From: Schistocerca nitens
Lineage: Eukaryota; Arthropoda; Insecta; Orthoptera; Acrididae
Direction of reading: 5' to 3'
DNA length: 64,000 nt
NCBI RefSeq assembly: GCF_023898315.1
Contig: NC_064617.1
Coordinates: forward strand, 710,045,202 to 710,109,201
The notes under the pieces were generated by a model. The model saw only the letters and a program-made list of their open reading frames with translations, searched no databases and was not told the DNA's origin. Numbering within the stretch: position 1 is the first letter of the stretch; each line of letters begins with the position of its first letter. Of the stretch, positions 23,384 to 36,260 are shown piece by piece. The position numbers and the translations under genes are program-made.

Positions 23384-24100
23384 CTCCCTAGTCCTGAATC
23401 GGTAGATGTCGGTAAACGTTGGGAGGTTTCGGTAGGCACGCAGTTTCGACTGCTGCCAACATTACGTAGCTGAGTGTGTTGTTTGCGAAAGTGTTGCGAA
23501 TAGTGTTAGTAGTGAGAAAATAATAGAACAAAACGTCATGCCTGACATGGCACTTTTTCACGCATCTCGATGTTTACCACGTCATATCTCCTGAATTATA
23601 TGTCGTAAAGAGACATAAATTTGCCGGCGCAGTTACTGATATATGTGGATACTGTATGCGAAATATGTTGCGATTAGAGTTAATAGTAACGAAATAATAC
23701 ATTAAAACGTCATGCCTACTGTGGCAGATTTACGGTATGTACTGAGAAAATGTAGTAAGCGACAACCTTTTTTTCCTTTCATTATTTTGTGGGGGGTGTC
23801 AGCGAGAAAAATTTTCGTAAAGGTTTGAAATTGTATGTAACATTTGTTGCTAGTCGTTAAGTGCTCTCATTCTCAAACAGTGGATGCATAAATCTGGGTA
23901 TTTTCGCGCGGTGGCATCTCATTGTTTGTGACATCATATCTCCTCAAGAATGTGTCTTATTTCTTTTTTTTTTTTATCGGCTAGGAACCTTCGTGGGCGT
24001 ACAGAGAACAAATCACCAAAATTTCATCCCAATCAGATGAATAGTTTGGGAACGCACAGAGGGCAGACATACATACATTCATTTTTATATATAGAGATTG
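23384..24100 (+). repeat. Interspersed element with internal tandem units
   Basis: Direct repeats: GCGAATAGTGTTAGTAGTGA…AACGTCATGCCTGACATGGCA (about 23496-23562) recurs as GCGATTAGAGTTAATAGTAA…AACGTCATGCCTACTGTGGCA (about 23670-23736). GCATCTCGATGTTTACCACG / TCATATCTCCTGAATTATAT (about 23564-23606) recurs as GCATCTCATTGTTTGTGACA / TCATATCTCCTCAAGAATGT (about 23914-23953). Units are therefore about 175-350 bp. The 3' part (GGGCAGACATACATACATTC, then a TATATATAG end at about 24085) looks like an element terminus. Non-coding. Confidence 0.65.
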
Positions 24101-24189
24101 ACGGTTACATTATACTATATGACCTATTTAAGAATATTTAAATTTTATAATTAATAGTTTAACATTGCGGGGAATGAAATAAAATAATT

Positions 24190-24269
24190 TGCGCGCAGTG
24201 GGAATCGAACCCGGATCCGCTGCATTACAAGCGTTTAGCTTTCTTCTTCTTCTTCTTCTTCTTCTTCTT

Positions 24270-24345
<76 letters not shown>

Positions 24346-24440
24346 AAAATCTCACTTTGTTTGCATTTGTTCGTTGATCCATTAACTCAGTTTTTTTATT
24401 ACAGAGGGCAGCTAACCCTCTGACCTAACACGCTGAGCTA
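24190..24440 (-). mobile_element. tRNA-like SINE remnant, split by a microsatellite
   Basis: On the minus strand an A-box-like GGGGTAGCTCAGCGTGTTAG lies at about 24425-24445 and a B-box-like GGGTTCGATTCCCACTGCGC at about 24190-24215, as in tRNA-derived SINEs. The two are about 200 bp apart because of the (TTC)n(TC)n expansion. It is not a functional tRNA: no acceptor-stem pairing and far too long. Confidence 0.6.
24237..24345. repeat. (TTC)n(TC)n microsatellite
   Basis: About 30 bp of TTC repeats followed by about 65 bp of TC repeats, ending in poly-T, inside the SINE remnant. Confidence 0.97.
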
Positions 24441-26267
24441 CCCCACATGACGATTTCAGTTTCGTTTACAAACAACATTTAAAGAGAGTTTTACTTCCAA
24501 GCCTTTCATCTGCTTTCGTGTAAGCATGACGCGCAATTTGTAGTGCCAGCACTGCAACTGGTAGGCGTGCCTTGCCGCCCCCCCCCCCCCCCCTCTCCCC
24601 GCACTCCCCTCACAACTTTGCCGTCCTACAGTTAACACACTGTAACCACACCCTCAGAAAAAAACTGCAGAAAATTATTAATGGCCAATATTATATTGAA
24701 AACTTAGCTTTCCTGTAGCTATGCTGTATGTATATATTAATGTAAGCCATTAACTATTCATGTTTGTTGTGTGTTCGCACTACCTAACAGTGAAGTTGCT
24801 ATTGGCTGACTACCTCATATGTCCTATGCTCTGAATGTCTGCTGTCATTGGTTGGTGAGATCTTGTGACGAGCTGTGATTGGGTGACAAAAGCACATCAG
24901 AATCACGATTTCAGTGCTTCAGAAGTTTCTGTGCTGTATTTGGTGGAATTCCTGTTTACACTTTCATAATGCAAAAATATGCACTGTAAATGTTGCCACA
25001 CATCAAACATCTTTCCAAAACACATTGTTTTTTTGCTGGATTTTGTTTTCTAAAGTTCTGGGAAGTTCTGTGCTAGTGTACAAAACCTTCACCATTCAAA
25101 GGAATGATAAGTTGTTCATCTGTGAGGGAAAGTGTATTTTCACTTAATACAGACAACAATGTACCAGGGTATAGTGTATTTTCATCTAACAAAAAGTATA
25201 TTTTTAACTGGGAAGTCTGGGAAAAAATCCAGTAATTTTTTTATTCTTTATTTTTGTTGTCTGCGTGTGGACACTGTGTGTGTATCTGTTCAGTATTTGC
25301 GGAAGTTTGTGATGTTCTTGTACTTAATCCATTCTACAATAAGGCAAACATCAGTGTGGGACTAGGTGTTAAATATTGGTGTTTGATATTGATTCCATTA
25401 GACAATGACTAGCTCTTGGGTAGTGTTATATGCAAGTCAGAGTTTAACACTCCATCATGAACTACTGCTTACAGCATGTGTCCTGTATATTTTTAAGACC
25501 ATAACAGATCAAAAAAGTAGCTGTGTGTGTTTAAAGCCTCATGAATCAGCATTACACCACTGTGTTGCAATTACTCCATTTACAAGGTATGGTGTTGTAT
25601 TATAAAAATCTTCAACTTCAACTGTTAGCTCCAGTGTGACAAAACTACATGTTCGTACACAACTCTGTTGCAGTTTCAAGAGTCTTCAGATTCACTATTT
25701 TAGACTGACATTCCAGAGTAACCTGCTTTGACTTGATGTGTTTAGCACTGCACAACACTCCTCAACATCTTTCACTGCATTTGTGCGATTGATCACCTTT
25801 TTGTAGGCTATAAAATGGGTAGGTGGAAGGGGAAAGGATTGTTGTAGATAGTGCATGCTGGAGATGTGCAAAACTTTTCAGTTTTTTTACCAACATGGTG
25901 TGTAGCTTCCTGCTAAGATGTATTATGTTTTCTTAAAGTTTATGATTGGCTTCTAGTAGGTTTTATATTGATTGTGGTCACACATTCGAGATCTGAAAGG
26001 TAGAAGAGTTGAAATAGAGATGGGAGCTTTTGGGTGTGACTGTTGGCAGATGCAGTGTATTTGTTAAAGTGGAATTGAGTGATGGTTAAGGGTTAGAAAT
26101 GGATTGCAGCCAGAATTACAACTTTCTAGGTGAGGCATTCATGAGCAGTGCCAAAGAATTTAAGTAGGGATGAAGGAAAAATGTGTTTGACTGTAGTTTG
26201 CCCCTATAGTGAGGGCACACTGGGGTATAGGGTTAAGGGACATGATGAGATTGTTGGTAATGAAAAA

Positions 26268-26268
<1 letters not shown>

Positions 26269-26322
<54 letters not shown>
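26269..26322. repeat. (TG)n microsatellite
   Basis: About 26 uninterrupted TG units. Confidence 0.98.
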
Positions 26323-26325
<3 letters not shown>

Positions 26326-27089
26326 AAATCAAAATAGTAGGCAAAGAAGGAAACATGATCTTCAAACGAAGTAAAAAGGCTGGTGAACAGAGCAAGGTAA
26401 TCATGAAATAAAAGATCATTAGGTAATCATGAACTATTGCTCAAATAGGATTAAAGGTTAAGGACAAATTTGCTTCAACAGTAAAATAATGTTGTTAGAA
26501 AGATTTTTTGATCACTAGACACAGTTATGATGCATCATTAAGGCATCACTTACAAAGAAACAGATGGCAGGCAAAAAAATGGTTTACAACACATAGGCAA
26601 AATAGAAAGAATAATAGCCAGAAGGGCAGTTACTGTCATAAAACAGAAAATTTAATCAGGAAAATTTTTAATATTACCAAAAGAAAGAAAGGAACGCTCG
26701 AATTACCTTCAGGAGGTGAAACACTAATTACTGTCGATATAAACTCAGTTAATACTGAATATAGTTGACCTTTCGAAAGTGATGCAAAAAGCCACCAGCC
26801 AAATATTTGGCAATAATTGCAGTGATGATTTGATAAAACAGGTTAATTATGGAGACAACAATAACCTCATGAAAATGTGTGAAAATTGTAACAGCTATTT
26901 CACAAGTATTAGTTAGAGTTCCACACTTTAATTTGTATATAGAGTGGTAAGATTTTCCTTGATTTTGAAACTAAATATTTTTCACTCCACCCATAGCTAA
27001 GGAAATTAACAAAAATATTTCGCAGAAGCCAATTCTCCTGTATGGGTTCTATGTATATTTGCTAAAATACATTAGTCATTCAACAATGT

Positions 27090-27443
27090 AGGAAAAGACA
27101 GATTGCTACTTACCATAAAGAGGACACGTCAAGTTGCAGACAGGCACAATCAAAAGACACTTACATAAAGCTTTCTGCCACGGCCTTCATCAGTAGAAGA
27201 GAGACACACACTCCATTCACACCAACAAGCAAGCACACCTGTTGCACACACAACTGCCAACTCTAGCATCTCAAGCGGCATTGCGGCCGAAGATGCTGGA
27301 GTTGGCGGTCTTATGTGTGTGAATGGTGTGTGCCTCTCTTACTGATGAAGGCTGTGGGTGAAAGCTTTATGTAAGTCTCTTAATTGTGCCTGCCTGCAAC
27401 TTGATGAGTCTTCTTTATGGTAAGTAGCGATCTGTCTTTTCCT
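27090..27443. repeat. Foldback MITE-like element
   Basis: The arms of about 110 bp carry AGGAAAAGACAGATTGCTAC, GTTGCAGACAGGCACAAT and CATAAAGCTTTC, mirrored on the right as GAAAGCTTTATGTAAG, ATTGTGCCTGCCTGCAACTT and GTAGCGATCTGTCTTTTCCT. Each half of the centre also holds GCATCTTCGG-type complements (AACTCTAGCATCTC / GATGCTGGAGTTGG), so the hairpin closes almost completely. Non-coding. Confidence 0.88.
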
Positions 27444-27879
27444 AAATTATCGATATTCCTACCTGGAGTTTCCATTGTTTGAGTGGTCGTAATTCAGTCG
27501 CTCCCCAAAATATTTGAGGATGAAAATTGGTACTCTACACTAAAAGGCAACAAGCACTTGTTTTACGCTTTTCTTATTGTCAGCCAAGTCAGAATAAGTG
27601 GAGTACATTGTGTTTAACTGTGTGTTGAAATTCTTTGAGTGTCACTATTTACGAAGTCCATATCAATTCAGTTTCTGAAAGTATGTTCTTGTTTCTGCAG
27701 ACCTTTGTATCCATGTTAATGTAATTCAAGAAAAGGTCTTACTACAGGCACAGTCCTGGTCCATACAAATGCTTCTGATTTTCTCCATTGTGTATTATTT
27801 CAGCAAGAGGTGCTTCAGTATGGTACAAAAGGAATGTGTAATGAGTGAGTGGTTTGTGTCCTCTCTGTAACAGGATGCA

Positions 27880-28160
27880 ATGAATCATTTTTGCTCACAG
27901 AATTGATGGGATGCAATCTTAAGTACAAATTGTCAGATAAGGTGAATACAATTCTTCAGAGGAAGGCAAACTGTATCGACACATACTTAAACATGAAGTC
28001 ATTGAAGGGAAAATTAGAGGAACGGTAGGACAAGGAAGAAGAAGAATTCAACTTTTGGATGACACGAAAGATGGGAAGAGATACTGATACTGAAGGAAGA
28101 AGCTGAAGACAGGGAAAATTGTCATCAGAAATTCTCCGTACAAAGACACAGACCTGCCAC
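27880..28160 (+). mobile_element. RTE-type LINE 3' fragment
   Basis: The frame around 27985-28085 reads HILKHEVIEGKI, then GRRRIQLLDDTKDG, the Arg-rich C-terminal tail found in RTE/BovB-like LINE proteins (…GKR.RGRRR..). Related C-terminal sequence is in the minus-strand copies near 55.5 and 56.0 kb. Short and 5'-truncated. Confidence 0.55.
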
Positions 28161-29751
28161 TAGGCAGAATACTACATAATAATGTGTTAATCAAAGCCCT
28201 AAATGTAGTTCACCCAATTTTGTTTTTAGCAAAATCTTCTCAGTACTATTCAGGTACCTTTACACTAGAATTTGAATGTATCCTGCTTTAAAATGAATAT
28301 ATAGTTGTACATAATAATCAATAACCTTTGCTGATATGTTCCAAACACGAACCAGTCATTATGGAATAACAACAACCTGGTTTAACTTTTAGCTAAGGAT
28401 TAGAGCAGACACATAATTAACATACTAAACTGGTCAGGTATCATCTTGTACAAATTTAACGTGTATATTATGAAGTTTACTATTTGTTGCTCACAAACGA
28501 GATTCCCTTCTGATCATGATATGCACAAAAATACTTATCATACAAAAGTTTTTGAAACAATTTATTTTCTTTCATATTTCATAAAAAGTAATCTGTTTCA
28601 TGGTCGTACTTGTGCCACAACTCTTAACTCTATAGGCTATAATCATTTACCTCTGATAAATGTAGTATTCCACCGGTATAAATAAGTCACTCAAATAACT
28701 TTTATATTTAATCTAATTTAATTCTATTCATTTGAGTTCGTTAGGTTCCATGGGACTAAGTGAGCCAGAGTTACTTGGTCATCGAAAAACTAACTGCAAA
28801 TTCACAGAGAAATGAAAAGAAAGCTTAGAAACAGAAAAGAGACTAAAAATATGAGGGAAATAATTTTACAGTAGTACAATAAATAATATGTTACAATATG
28901 AGGCTCTAAATTACACCACTGAACTGGAGTAAAAATAAAGGTGTCCCTAAAGGAAGCTTTTCAACTTATATTTGGAAATCTGGGCTTTATGACTTTCCTT
29001 TAATATCAATGGGTAGTAAGGTGCAAATTACACCTGCAGAATAATGCACCCCTTTTTGTAAAACAGTTAAATAAGTGTTGTGCAGTGTTAATCATTGTTC
29101 CATATAGTGCTCTTTTTGACTAACTATAAATTCATGTGGGAGTATATGTGCAGCAAGTTACAATTACACACTTTGATGATGATTTGCATGTAGTTTGTGA
29201 ACTGTCACTGCACACTGTACTGTAGTGATAATATTCTCTATGAATGGCAAGAGTTGCCCCATAATATGACAGCAGAGGGCGCAAGAAAGTAAAAGTACAC
29301 AAAGTAAAGAAGTTATAGCTTTTCAGTGTCAGAGGCAGTGTACATCAGTAAACTAAATGTGAGACTTCCAAGGAAGCTTTACTGATTTGTAAAGTTAGAC
29401 TTCCCTGAGTATTTTATGACCACGTGAAAATAAAATTTCGTTTCTAAAAAAGTTCCATTTAAAACTACATGCATTTTTATTTGTTCAGTTTAAATATCAA
29501 TTTGTTTTCAGTAAGCCATGACTTAAAGTTATCCACTACCATATTTATTACATTGAAAGTCTTTCACAATGGTGCATGCCATCTTCAAATGCTTCTTTTT
29601 AATCACCTCTCATGTTGAGGATGTTTCACAAAATAATTCATTACATACATAAAGTAAAAGTACTGTCAGTGCTCTAATCTTTTTTGTCTTGCTCTTTGGA
29701 CATTCAGAACAAACATGCTACATTTGAACATCGAGTTTTAATTTGTTCTAG

Positions 29752-29925
29752 GTGATGACTGCAGTCAGTGGGAAGCAACAGGCTACTGGGAAGTAGTACA
29801 ACCCAAAGATTTTGTCCCTGTGGGTTCTGCCTCGCATGGAGCAGTTGTTTGGAGAGATTCATTGTACATAATAGGTGGTGAATCATTTCATCGTGCTGAA
29901 ATGATATATGTTTATGACTTCAATG
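29752..29925 (+). CDS. Attractin exon: start of kelch propeller
   Basis: An internal exon of about 58 residues after the EGF exon. It reads GDDCSQWEATGYWEVVQP, then VPVGSASHGAVVWRDSLYII, GGESFHRAEMIYVYDFNG. The pattern SHxAV…LYIIGG…VYDF is the first kelch blade of attractin; kelch repeats form a beta-propeller used for protein contacts in the extracellular part. Acceptor TCTAG at 29751; donor ATG|GTGAG at 29925/29926. The two first bases complete the Gly codon begun at 17424; the final G starts a Gly codon completed at 45217. No disruption. Confidence 0.93.
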
Positions 29926-32259
29926 GTGAGAATAATGTGTAATGTTAATAAAATATTTTTAAATGTTGATAGTTATGTAGAACTTCACAGGTGCATTGAA
30001 CAAAAATAATTCAGTTTTATATTCCATCAAACTGCACAAGCTTACTGCAATCACTCAGCTATTGTTACTGTGTTTTATTTTGTCACATAATCACTAGTTC
30101 CTAGCATACACTCGATAGTGTTAAATATTTTAAAATTTAACAGCACATTTCATCATTGGCAGATGCAGTGTGTACATAATTAGAAAATGATGAAGTACAG
30201 TAATTGAAACACTTTTAATGCAAAAGGCTAGATAATTTACATTATCATTTTTATTTTTTGGCTTTTTTTCTATCTTTTTGTACCCACCTGTCCAAATGTG
30301 CCACTCTAACCAATATTATTTTGACTAATGATTAATTAATCTTTGCAGGCTGAATTTACTAACTGGACGTACCACTGTGCAAGTCAGAGTGACTCCCTCC
30401 TATATGAACATTGATATTGGTTACTAAATTGGTCATGATTGTTAATGAAGGACTGGCAGCTTCTGATTTGGTTTTGGTCCATAGATTATATCTTTATTGT
30501 CTGATCCTACAGTGAATTGAAAATTCCTGATTCTCTGGAACATCTCAATTCTTTCCCTACCACAGCATTGCTCACCTTCACATTCAAGATCACATTAAGC
30601 TCAGTAACAGACATCAGTATCTTAGGCAGTCACCAGTCCTTTCATGTTGAACACAATTTCTCTTGAAGCTTCAGGTTTCACGGGGCTTTGATTATATTCT
30701 CATGCTGACTGAGGTGATGTTCACATATTAGACCTAAATTTGAGTTTCAAAGTCAAAATTGCCTGTGTTTGTGTTGGAATTTCATCGTAATATTTAATAA
30801 ATCATATTTTGACTAGTAGTGTAACGTTCTTTGCTTCAGTTATTTTTGTTTATTCTTCTGAAGACTGCATATCTTATTGTTGATTTGAAAGTGAGCAAAA
30901 ATTGAGTATTTCAGTCCATAATTACTTATCATTGAATGAATGAAAGTTATCAAAGGCCATTTCTATTCTTCCTTTTGTAAAATAGTGTTAAATACACAGA
31001 AACTTTATTACTGTATTTAAAAGTGCATGTGGACCAGTGATCAAAAATGGAATCATGCCTGCCTGTACATTAAATTGAACTGAATATTTTTTTTCCTATG
31101 TACATTTCATTTGTTGTTTCAAAATCTGTCTTTGACCTTGTTACTAGCTGCAAATATGTGCTGTACTGGTGACAAGATGTAAACTGTACATGCAGTGAGG
31201 CAATGTTTTGTCCGACTAGTCAGCAGCCTTAAGAAATTTCTTTCAAGGCTACATTTTATCTAGTGAATGTGCATTTATGAAAAAGAAAAGGTTTCCAAAT
31301 AATTATATTTTTAAATAAAAGTAGACATACATCTGACTAATATTCTGTGTCTCCAATTTCATTCACTGTTGGGTGTTGAGCCATATTGCACATGGCTTTC
31401 TTTTCTTATTGATCCTTTTAGATGATAACTTTAAAGTTGCAAATGGGACTCCAACAGTATTTTTTTTTCTTTCCATGTATCACTACATCTCTCTACATGG
31501 CTATGATACCAGTATAGTGATACACTTGTGTATTAAGTGAGTTAGAGTGCAGTTTTATGATAAGAGAAAGCTACTACCCATACTTTTGTATCTCCAGAGG
31601 CAGCAGTATTATTACACAAGAACTGTGAGATAGACAATCACTCAAGAAGTCATTATAAAGCAAACACCACAAAAACAAGTACAGTTTAGACAGCTGTGGC
31701 ACACTTTGAAAAACTGTGAATTTTTTTCAGACTGCTGGTTGTCACAAAATTATGCAGTCCATGGCATTGCAGTGTCATAGAATCACAGAAGATAAACATG
31801 AAAAATTAACCTAATTCTTCAGATGATGATTGTAGTGAGATTTTACTAACAATTCAGTGATTACTTACTAGAAATGGTGTTGAATCATAGAGTTACAGAC
31901 TTAAAAAACTTTGTAACACATGGAAACTATGCATAGTACACATTGTACGGAGAAAACATGCAGTTAGGTAGCAACATTATTAGGATGATTAATTAACAGC
32001 TTTAAAGTTGTGTTCCTTTTTTACTATACCCATTACACTACAAAAATTACTGTAACATACTGAGAAAAGTTGCCAGAAAATCAAGAAATATGTATGTCAG
32101 GGATGAAATTAACAACTCCAGCAATTAAATCAAATCAGTATGGAATCTTGTTAGAAGAGAGACAGGAAAAGAAACCACTGGGTTAGGTAGTGTTACTATT
32201 AAAGAGAATGAGACCATTTTAACCAACAATATATAAGTAGCTAACAACCGTTTTTTAAG

Positions 32260-34050
32260 GGGGACCACACCCTGCCTATCTAACCCATGTTAATTGAGGC
32301 AAGTATTTGACTCCTTTCTGAAAAAAACTATTTGATGCAGGACCTTAATATTTTTACTGTATATTACATGATGCTAATAGTCAACTGTACTAAAATCTAC
32401 TTTATCAATTTTATAGTTTTTAAGAAATACTTTTTCTAATTTTTTAACAAAAAATATTAAGTTTTTTCTGCAGAAAGTATTTTTTTGTGAACTTCCTAAT
32501 AGAGGAATATTAATTAATGTAGTACCAGAGGTGGATTTTATGTTATGCTGTCTCTGAAAATTTCATTCATTTATGTATAATGGGGCATATGTACTGAAAA
32601 TTTTAGTTTGTGGGAAATTGACTTTAAAGAAAACACTTTTGAAATTTGGTACTTACAGTTAATTAAAACAGTCCTGCTGCATATGATGGCCCTTCTTTGG
32701 CCTCTAGCAGATATTCCAGCTTCTTTTTCACCTATCTGTATGTTTGTCTTGCTTTCTTGGCCATATTAGATGCAAACCTGTCTGCATTGGCTATCCTCAT
32801 TTTATTGCAATGTTGCAGCCCAGTGATCATATTTTCACCAGGATTAATTCCCAGCTTTTTCAGTACCCAACACTTTCCAATATTTGTGCAAATGAATGTA
32901 ATAACAGCATCATGAACTCCTAGTTTCATTGTATTCATGCCTACAAATACAGTTTTAGGAAGGCGCTTCCAAATTATGCTGTTGAAACATTCATTTGGGT
33001 TCTATGTCTGCCCATGCAGACATTTCCTTAGAAGGTCAGGATGAGCCAAGTCTCTGAAAATAGATTTAATTGCTGTAATATCAGCAGCAGGAAGAGAATG
33101 CTGGTGAGAATAAGATTCTCCAGTTGCCTGAGCCCTATTGTATTTGCACCACAAATTTTCTCCTGATGGGCACAATCCATGACATGGCTTATCATCAGTA
33201 GAGGACTTATGGAAGAATATGGCTCAAACATCTCTCTTCATTGCCTCCAGAATTTCTTTATTTCTCCTAATTCCCTGCCCATAGTATACCTGCACGTTTT
33301 CTATTTGTTTTAGTTAACCGACCCTGTCCGCTCAACAGTTTTCCGTCTTCTAATTTTTTTCGGCTCATATCAACAGTTAGTTTTCTCAGCCTTGTTCCCA
33401 AACCTTTTTGAACATGGCCTCCACATTCTATTTTGCTAGTAATGGTGTCTCCATATGGCTTAGAGTTCACCACATTGTTGTATGCCTTACTGTCACCATC
33501 TCTGAAATATTTGGTGTACCATACGCCTCTTGTTTCTACGGAGCGATGAAATATTTGTTGTATTCCATGAACTTCCATACCACCACTTGTTCCTCTAAAA
33601 TTAGCCACGCAGTTGTGTTCTTTATGTTCATTGACTTTACAACATTTGCAATATTTAGACGTTATCTCCACATCTAACACTTCACCAGTGTCTACACTTG
33701 TGGCAGTCACTACTCCATTCAGAGAAGCATGACCTCATTTATGCCAACTTCCATCAAGTGCCACTGCAATATCTGAACATCCATCATTTTCTTCCACTGC
33801 TTCCCTAGCAGCCAGTTTCGTGCTTTCCTCACTGACTTCACATACCGCTTTCTCTAATATTGCAGTCAGTTTTTCAAATTTATTTGGTGGTTGATGTAAG
33901 TTCATCACTGAACAAATGTTCTCCCTGCAGCCATGCCCTTGCCAACGGATCGTAAGGCATAAACTAATCTAATATTGATTTCATAAGGGCCGCTTGCATC
34001 TGGTTTTCAAGAACTCGTAAATGAAATCACAGCTGAGCATTTAGTGCAAA
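32260..34050 (-). pseudogene. Mutator-like transposase remnant
   Basis: Best-kept minus-strand frame 33710-33267: TSVDTGEVLDVEITSKYCKC, C…NFRGTSGGMEVHGI, RSVETRGVWYTKYFRDGDSKAY, KIECGGHVQKGLGTRLRKL. This matches the Mutator-like transposase domain family seen in many arthropod genomes, whose enzyme moves MULE-type DNA transposons. Upstream, separated by a CGA-to-TGA-like stop near 33740, lies DGSWHK(stop)GHASLNGV. Downstream in other frames are FRDLAHPDLLRKCL, NECFNSIIWKRLPKTVFVG and LGVHDAVITF…LGINPGENM (33070-32732). Frameshifts and stops make it inactive. Terminal repeats were not found, so the ends are estimates. Confidence 0.72.
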
Positions 34051-35718
34051 TTATGTCAGGTTATAAAGATATAACAGTTTTGATTATGCGAGTATTTAAG
34101 CATCCATTCGCTCCACTGTACATTTTAACTTCGTTGCAAAGTAGAAAATCCAGGTCTTCTGCTCCCCATAACTAACACTGACAAATAAACCAGCACAGGT
34201 ACTGCACGCCTGGTGTTACTCTGCCTTGTATTAGTAAATTGTTGGGAGGGGAGAGGGTAGGGGAAGATGACAGGAATGAGGAGAGGGAACTATGTTTTCA
34301 GCTTTGGGGAAGAAAAGGAACAAGAAACATAACATTTCATGTAATTTTTCAGTGTTTAGTTGTCATGTTCTCTATTCCACGTGCTTCTACAAACATTCGC
34401 CGTACTGTTTGAAGTAGAATACCACATACCTTTGGTGTTGCAGTCTGCAGTATTGACAAGATTCTGTTCCTTCTGGTATTATCTTTGTCACTGCTTGGAT
34501 ATGACTTTTGTTGTTTGGCTACATGTGTCTCGTAACTTAGTCATCGTGACTTGCAAACAAGACTAACAGCAGCACCAATGAAAACTGCAGCTATTTGCAA
34601 AGAAACAGCACTTCTATACAGTGAATGCATAAGTGAATAATCGGTAGCAGCAAGTGTTGCTACACAAACCTTGTCGATGGTAGGTGTCTGTCAGGTTTTC
34701 GTTGCTTCTTATGATGCAACATGTATGGCAACAGTATGTGCTTAGTCACAGACTAAGTTGGATGGGCCGAAGGCTTTTCATTGACAGTTACAAACAAAGA
34801 GAACATGAGTTGTGGCAGAACTGACATCCTACTATCAGTTGCCAGTTCCACTGCACCCCCCCCCCCTCCCCCCTCTGGTACATAACTGGAGTTACGACTG
34901 ACGGCTGTAGCGTTTAGGTCCGTTCTCTACACCTGACTTCACATTGTCTGAAAGCCAGTGAGTGTACAGTAGTGTTGTAAGCACTCTGCTGTGAACATCG
35001 TAGCCAGTGCAAGCATTTAACAGGATTGCAGCAAGTTATTTTCTGAATTTTTTATTCCTTATGTTGTGTGTTTTCATGGCTGATGATGATGATGATGGTG
35101 GTAAGTGACAGATTCTGCAGAAGCGAATGAGAGACATAAATTGCGGGATACGTGCTTTCTTTAAGCACAAAGCCCCTCCATGCACATATTGCGACTATTG
35201 CTTGGAACCAGCAGTGCTGCAATCCCCATTCGTGCCTCAACCTGCATGGAACACTATTATTTGTGAAGTGGACTTCAGGGGCAATGACGTTCCCAGTATG
35301 TAAAGAGGGAAGGAGAGGGAAAAAACATAGCTGTTGCTGAGGTTTAGTATAAGCATTTGCCCTAAATGGAATTATATTTTGTACGAAGTTAATTAAGTAA
35401 CTTTTTGACTGATCTTAACATAATTAGTTTTGCCCTGGAACAACTACAATAATTTAAAGTTGCATGATGTTCATAATTTGTTGATTGCCAGTATGTGATG
35501 TTCATTGAAACTGTTACCAATGGTACTGAGAAAATTACTAAAGTACTCCAGGTTCTTGTTTAGAAGCTAGTGTTTGTGCAAACTGTACTGCAAACCATGA
35601 CCTTATAAATTCTTGAACAAGAGGTTCAAATTTTCCAAATGAAACTGTTTTATTGAGCACATTGTGATAATGTCATCCAGGTAATTAAACAGTGGAATGT
35701 TTACGTTCGAATATCAAC

Positions 35719-36260
35719 AATTTTGAAAAGGATAGATTGCTACTCACTGTAAAGATGACATGTTGTGTTGCAGACATGTACAACAAAAAGACTGTTACAC
35801 ACTAAACTTCCAGCCAAAGCTTTCTTCAGAAAAGTATAAAACACACACACATTCACCCAAGCAAGCAGATCTCACACACGCATCCGCTATCCTGGCTGCT
35901 CCGGCCAGCATGCAACTAAAACATGTTGAACAGGAGTAAAATCCGGAGTGGGGTGGGAAAGGGGAAAGGATTGCAGGGTACTGTTGGGGAAAGAGGAATC
36001 AATGCTGCCTGGTGCAGCATACGGTGACCACAGGTGAGAGGACAAGGCTACCAGGCACAGTGTCGGGAGGTTGAAGGGGTGGGGGGAGAGTTGAAAAAGG
36101 GGAGAGGAAAGGAGAGTAGCAGAGAACGGAGAAAGACCGGTGAGTACACTGGCAGAGAGCAGCACACAATGAAGATCATGGGACGTGAATTGGGAGGAAA
36201 TGATGGGATGGGATGGGGAGGGGTTGGAAACAGTTGGGTGTGGGGAGAATATGTTACCAT
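35719..36260. repeat. MITE-like element, one arm preserved
   Basis: It starts with GGATAGATTGCTACTCACTG, then GTTGCAGACATGTACAACAA and AAAGACTG, the same end as the elements at 7951 and 58150. A purine-rich core (GGGGAAAGG, GGAGAGGAAAGGAGAG) follows. The opposite arm is missing or unrecognisable, so the right end is approximate. Confidence 0.6.

Noticed and set aside
26508..26768. 86-codon basic frame as a gene
   Set aside because: No recognisable motif, no splice context, and no conservation can be judged; not strong enough to call.
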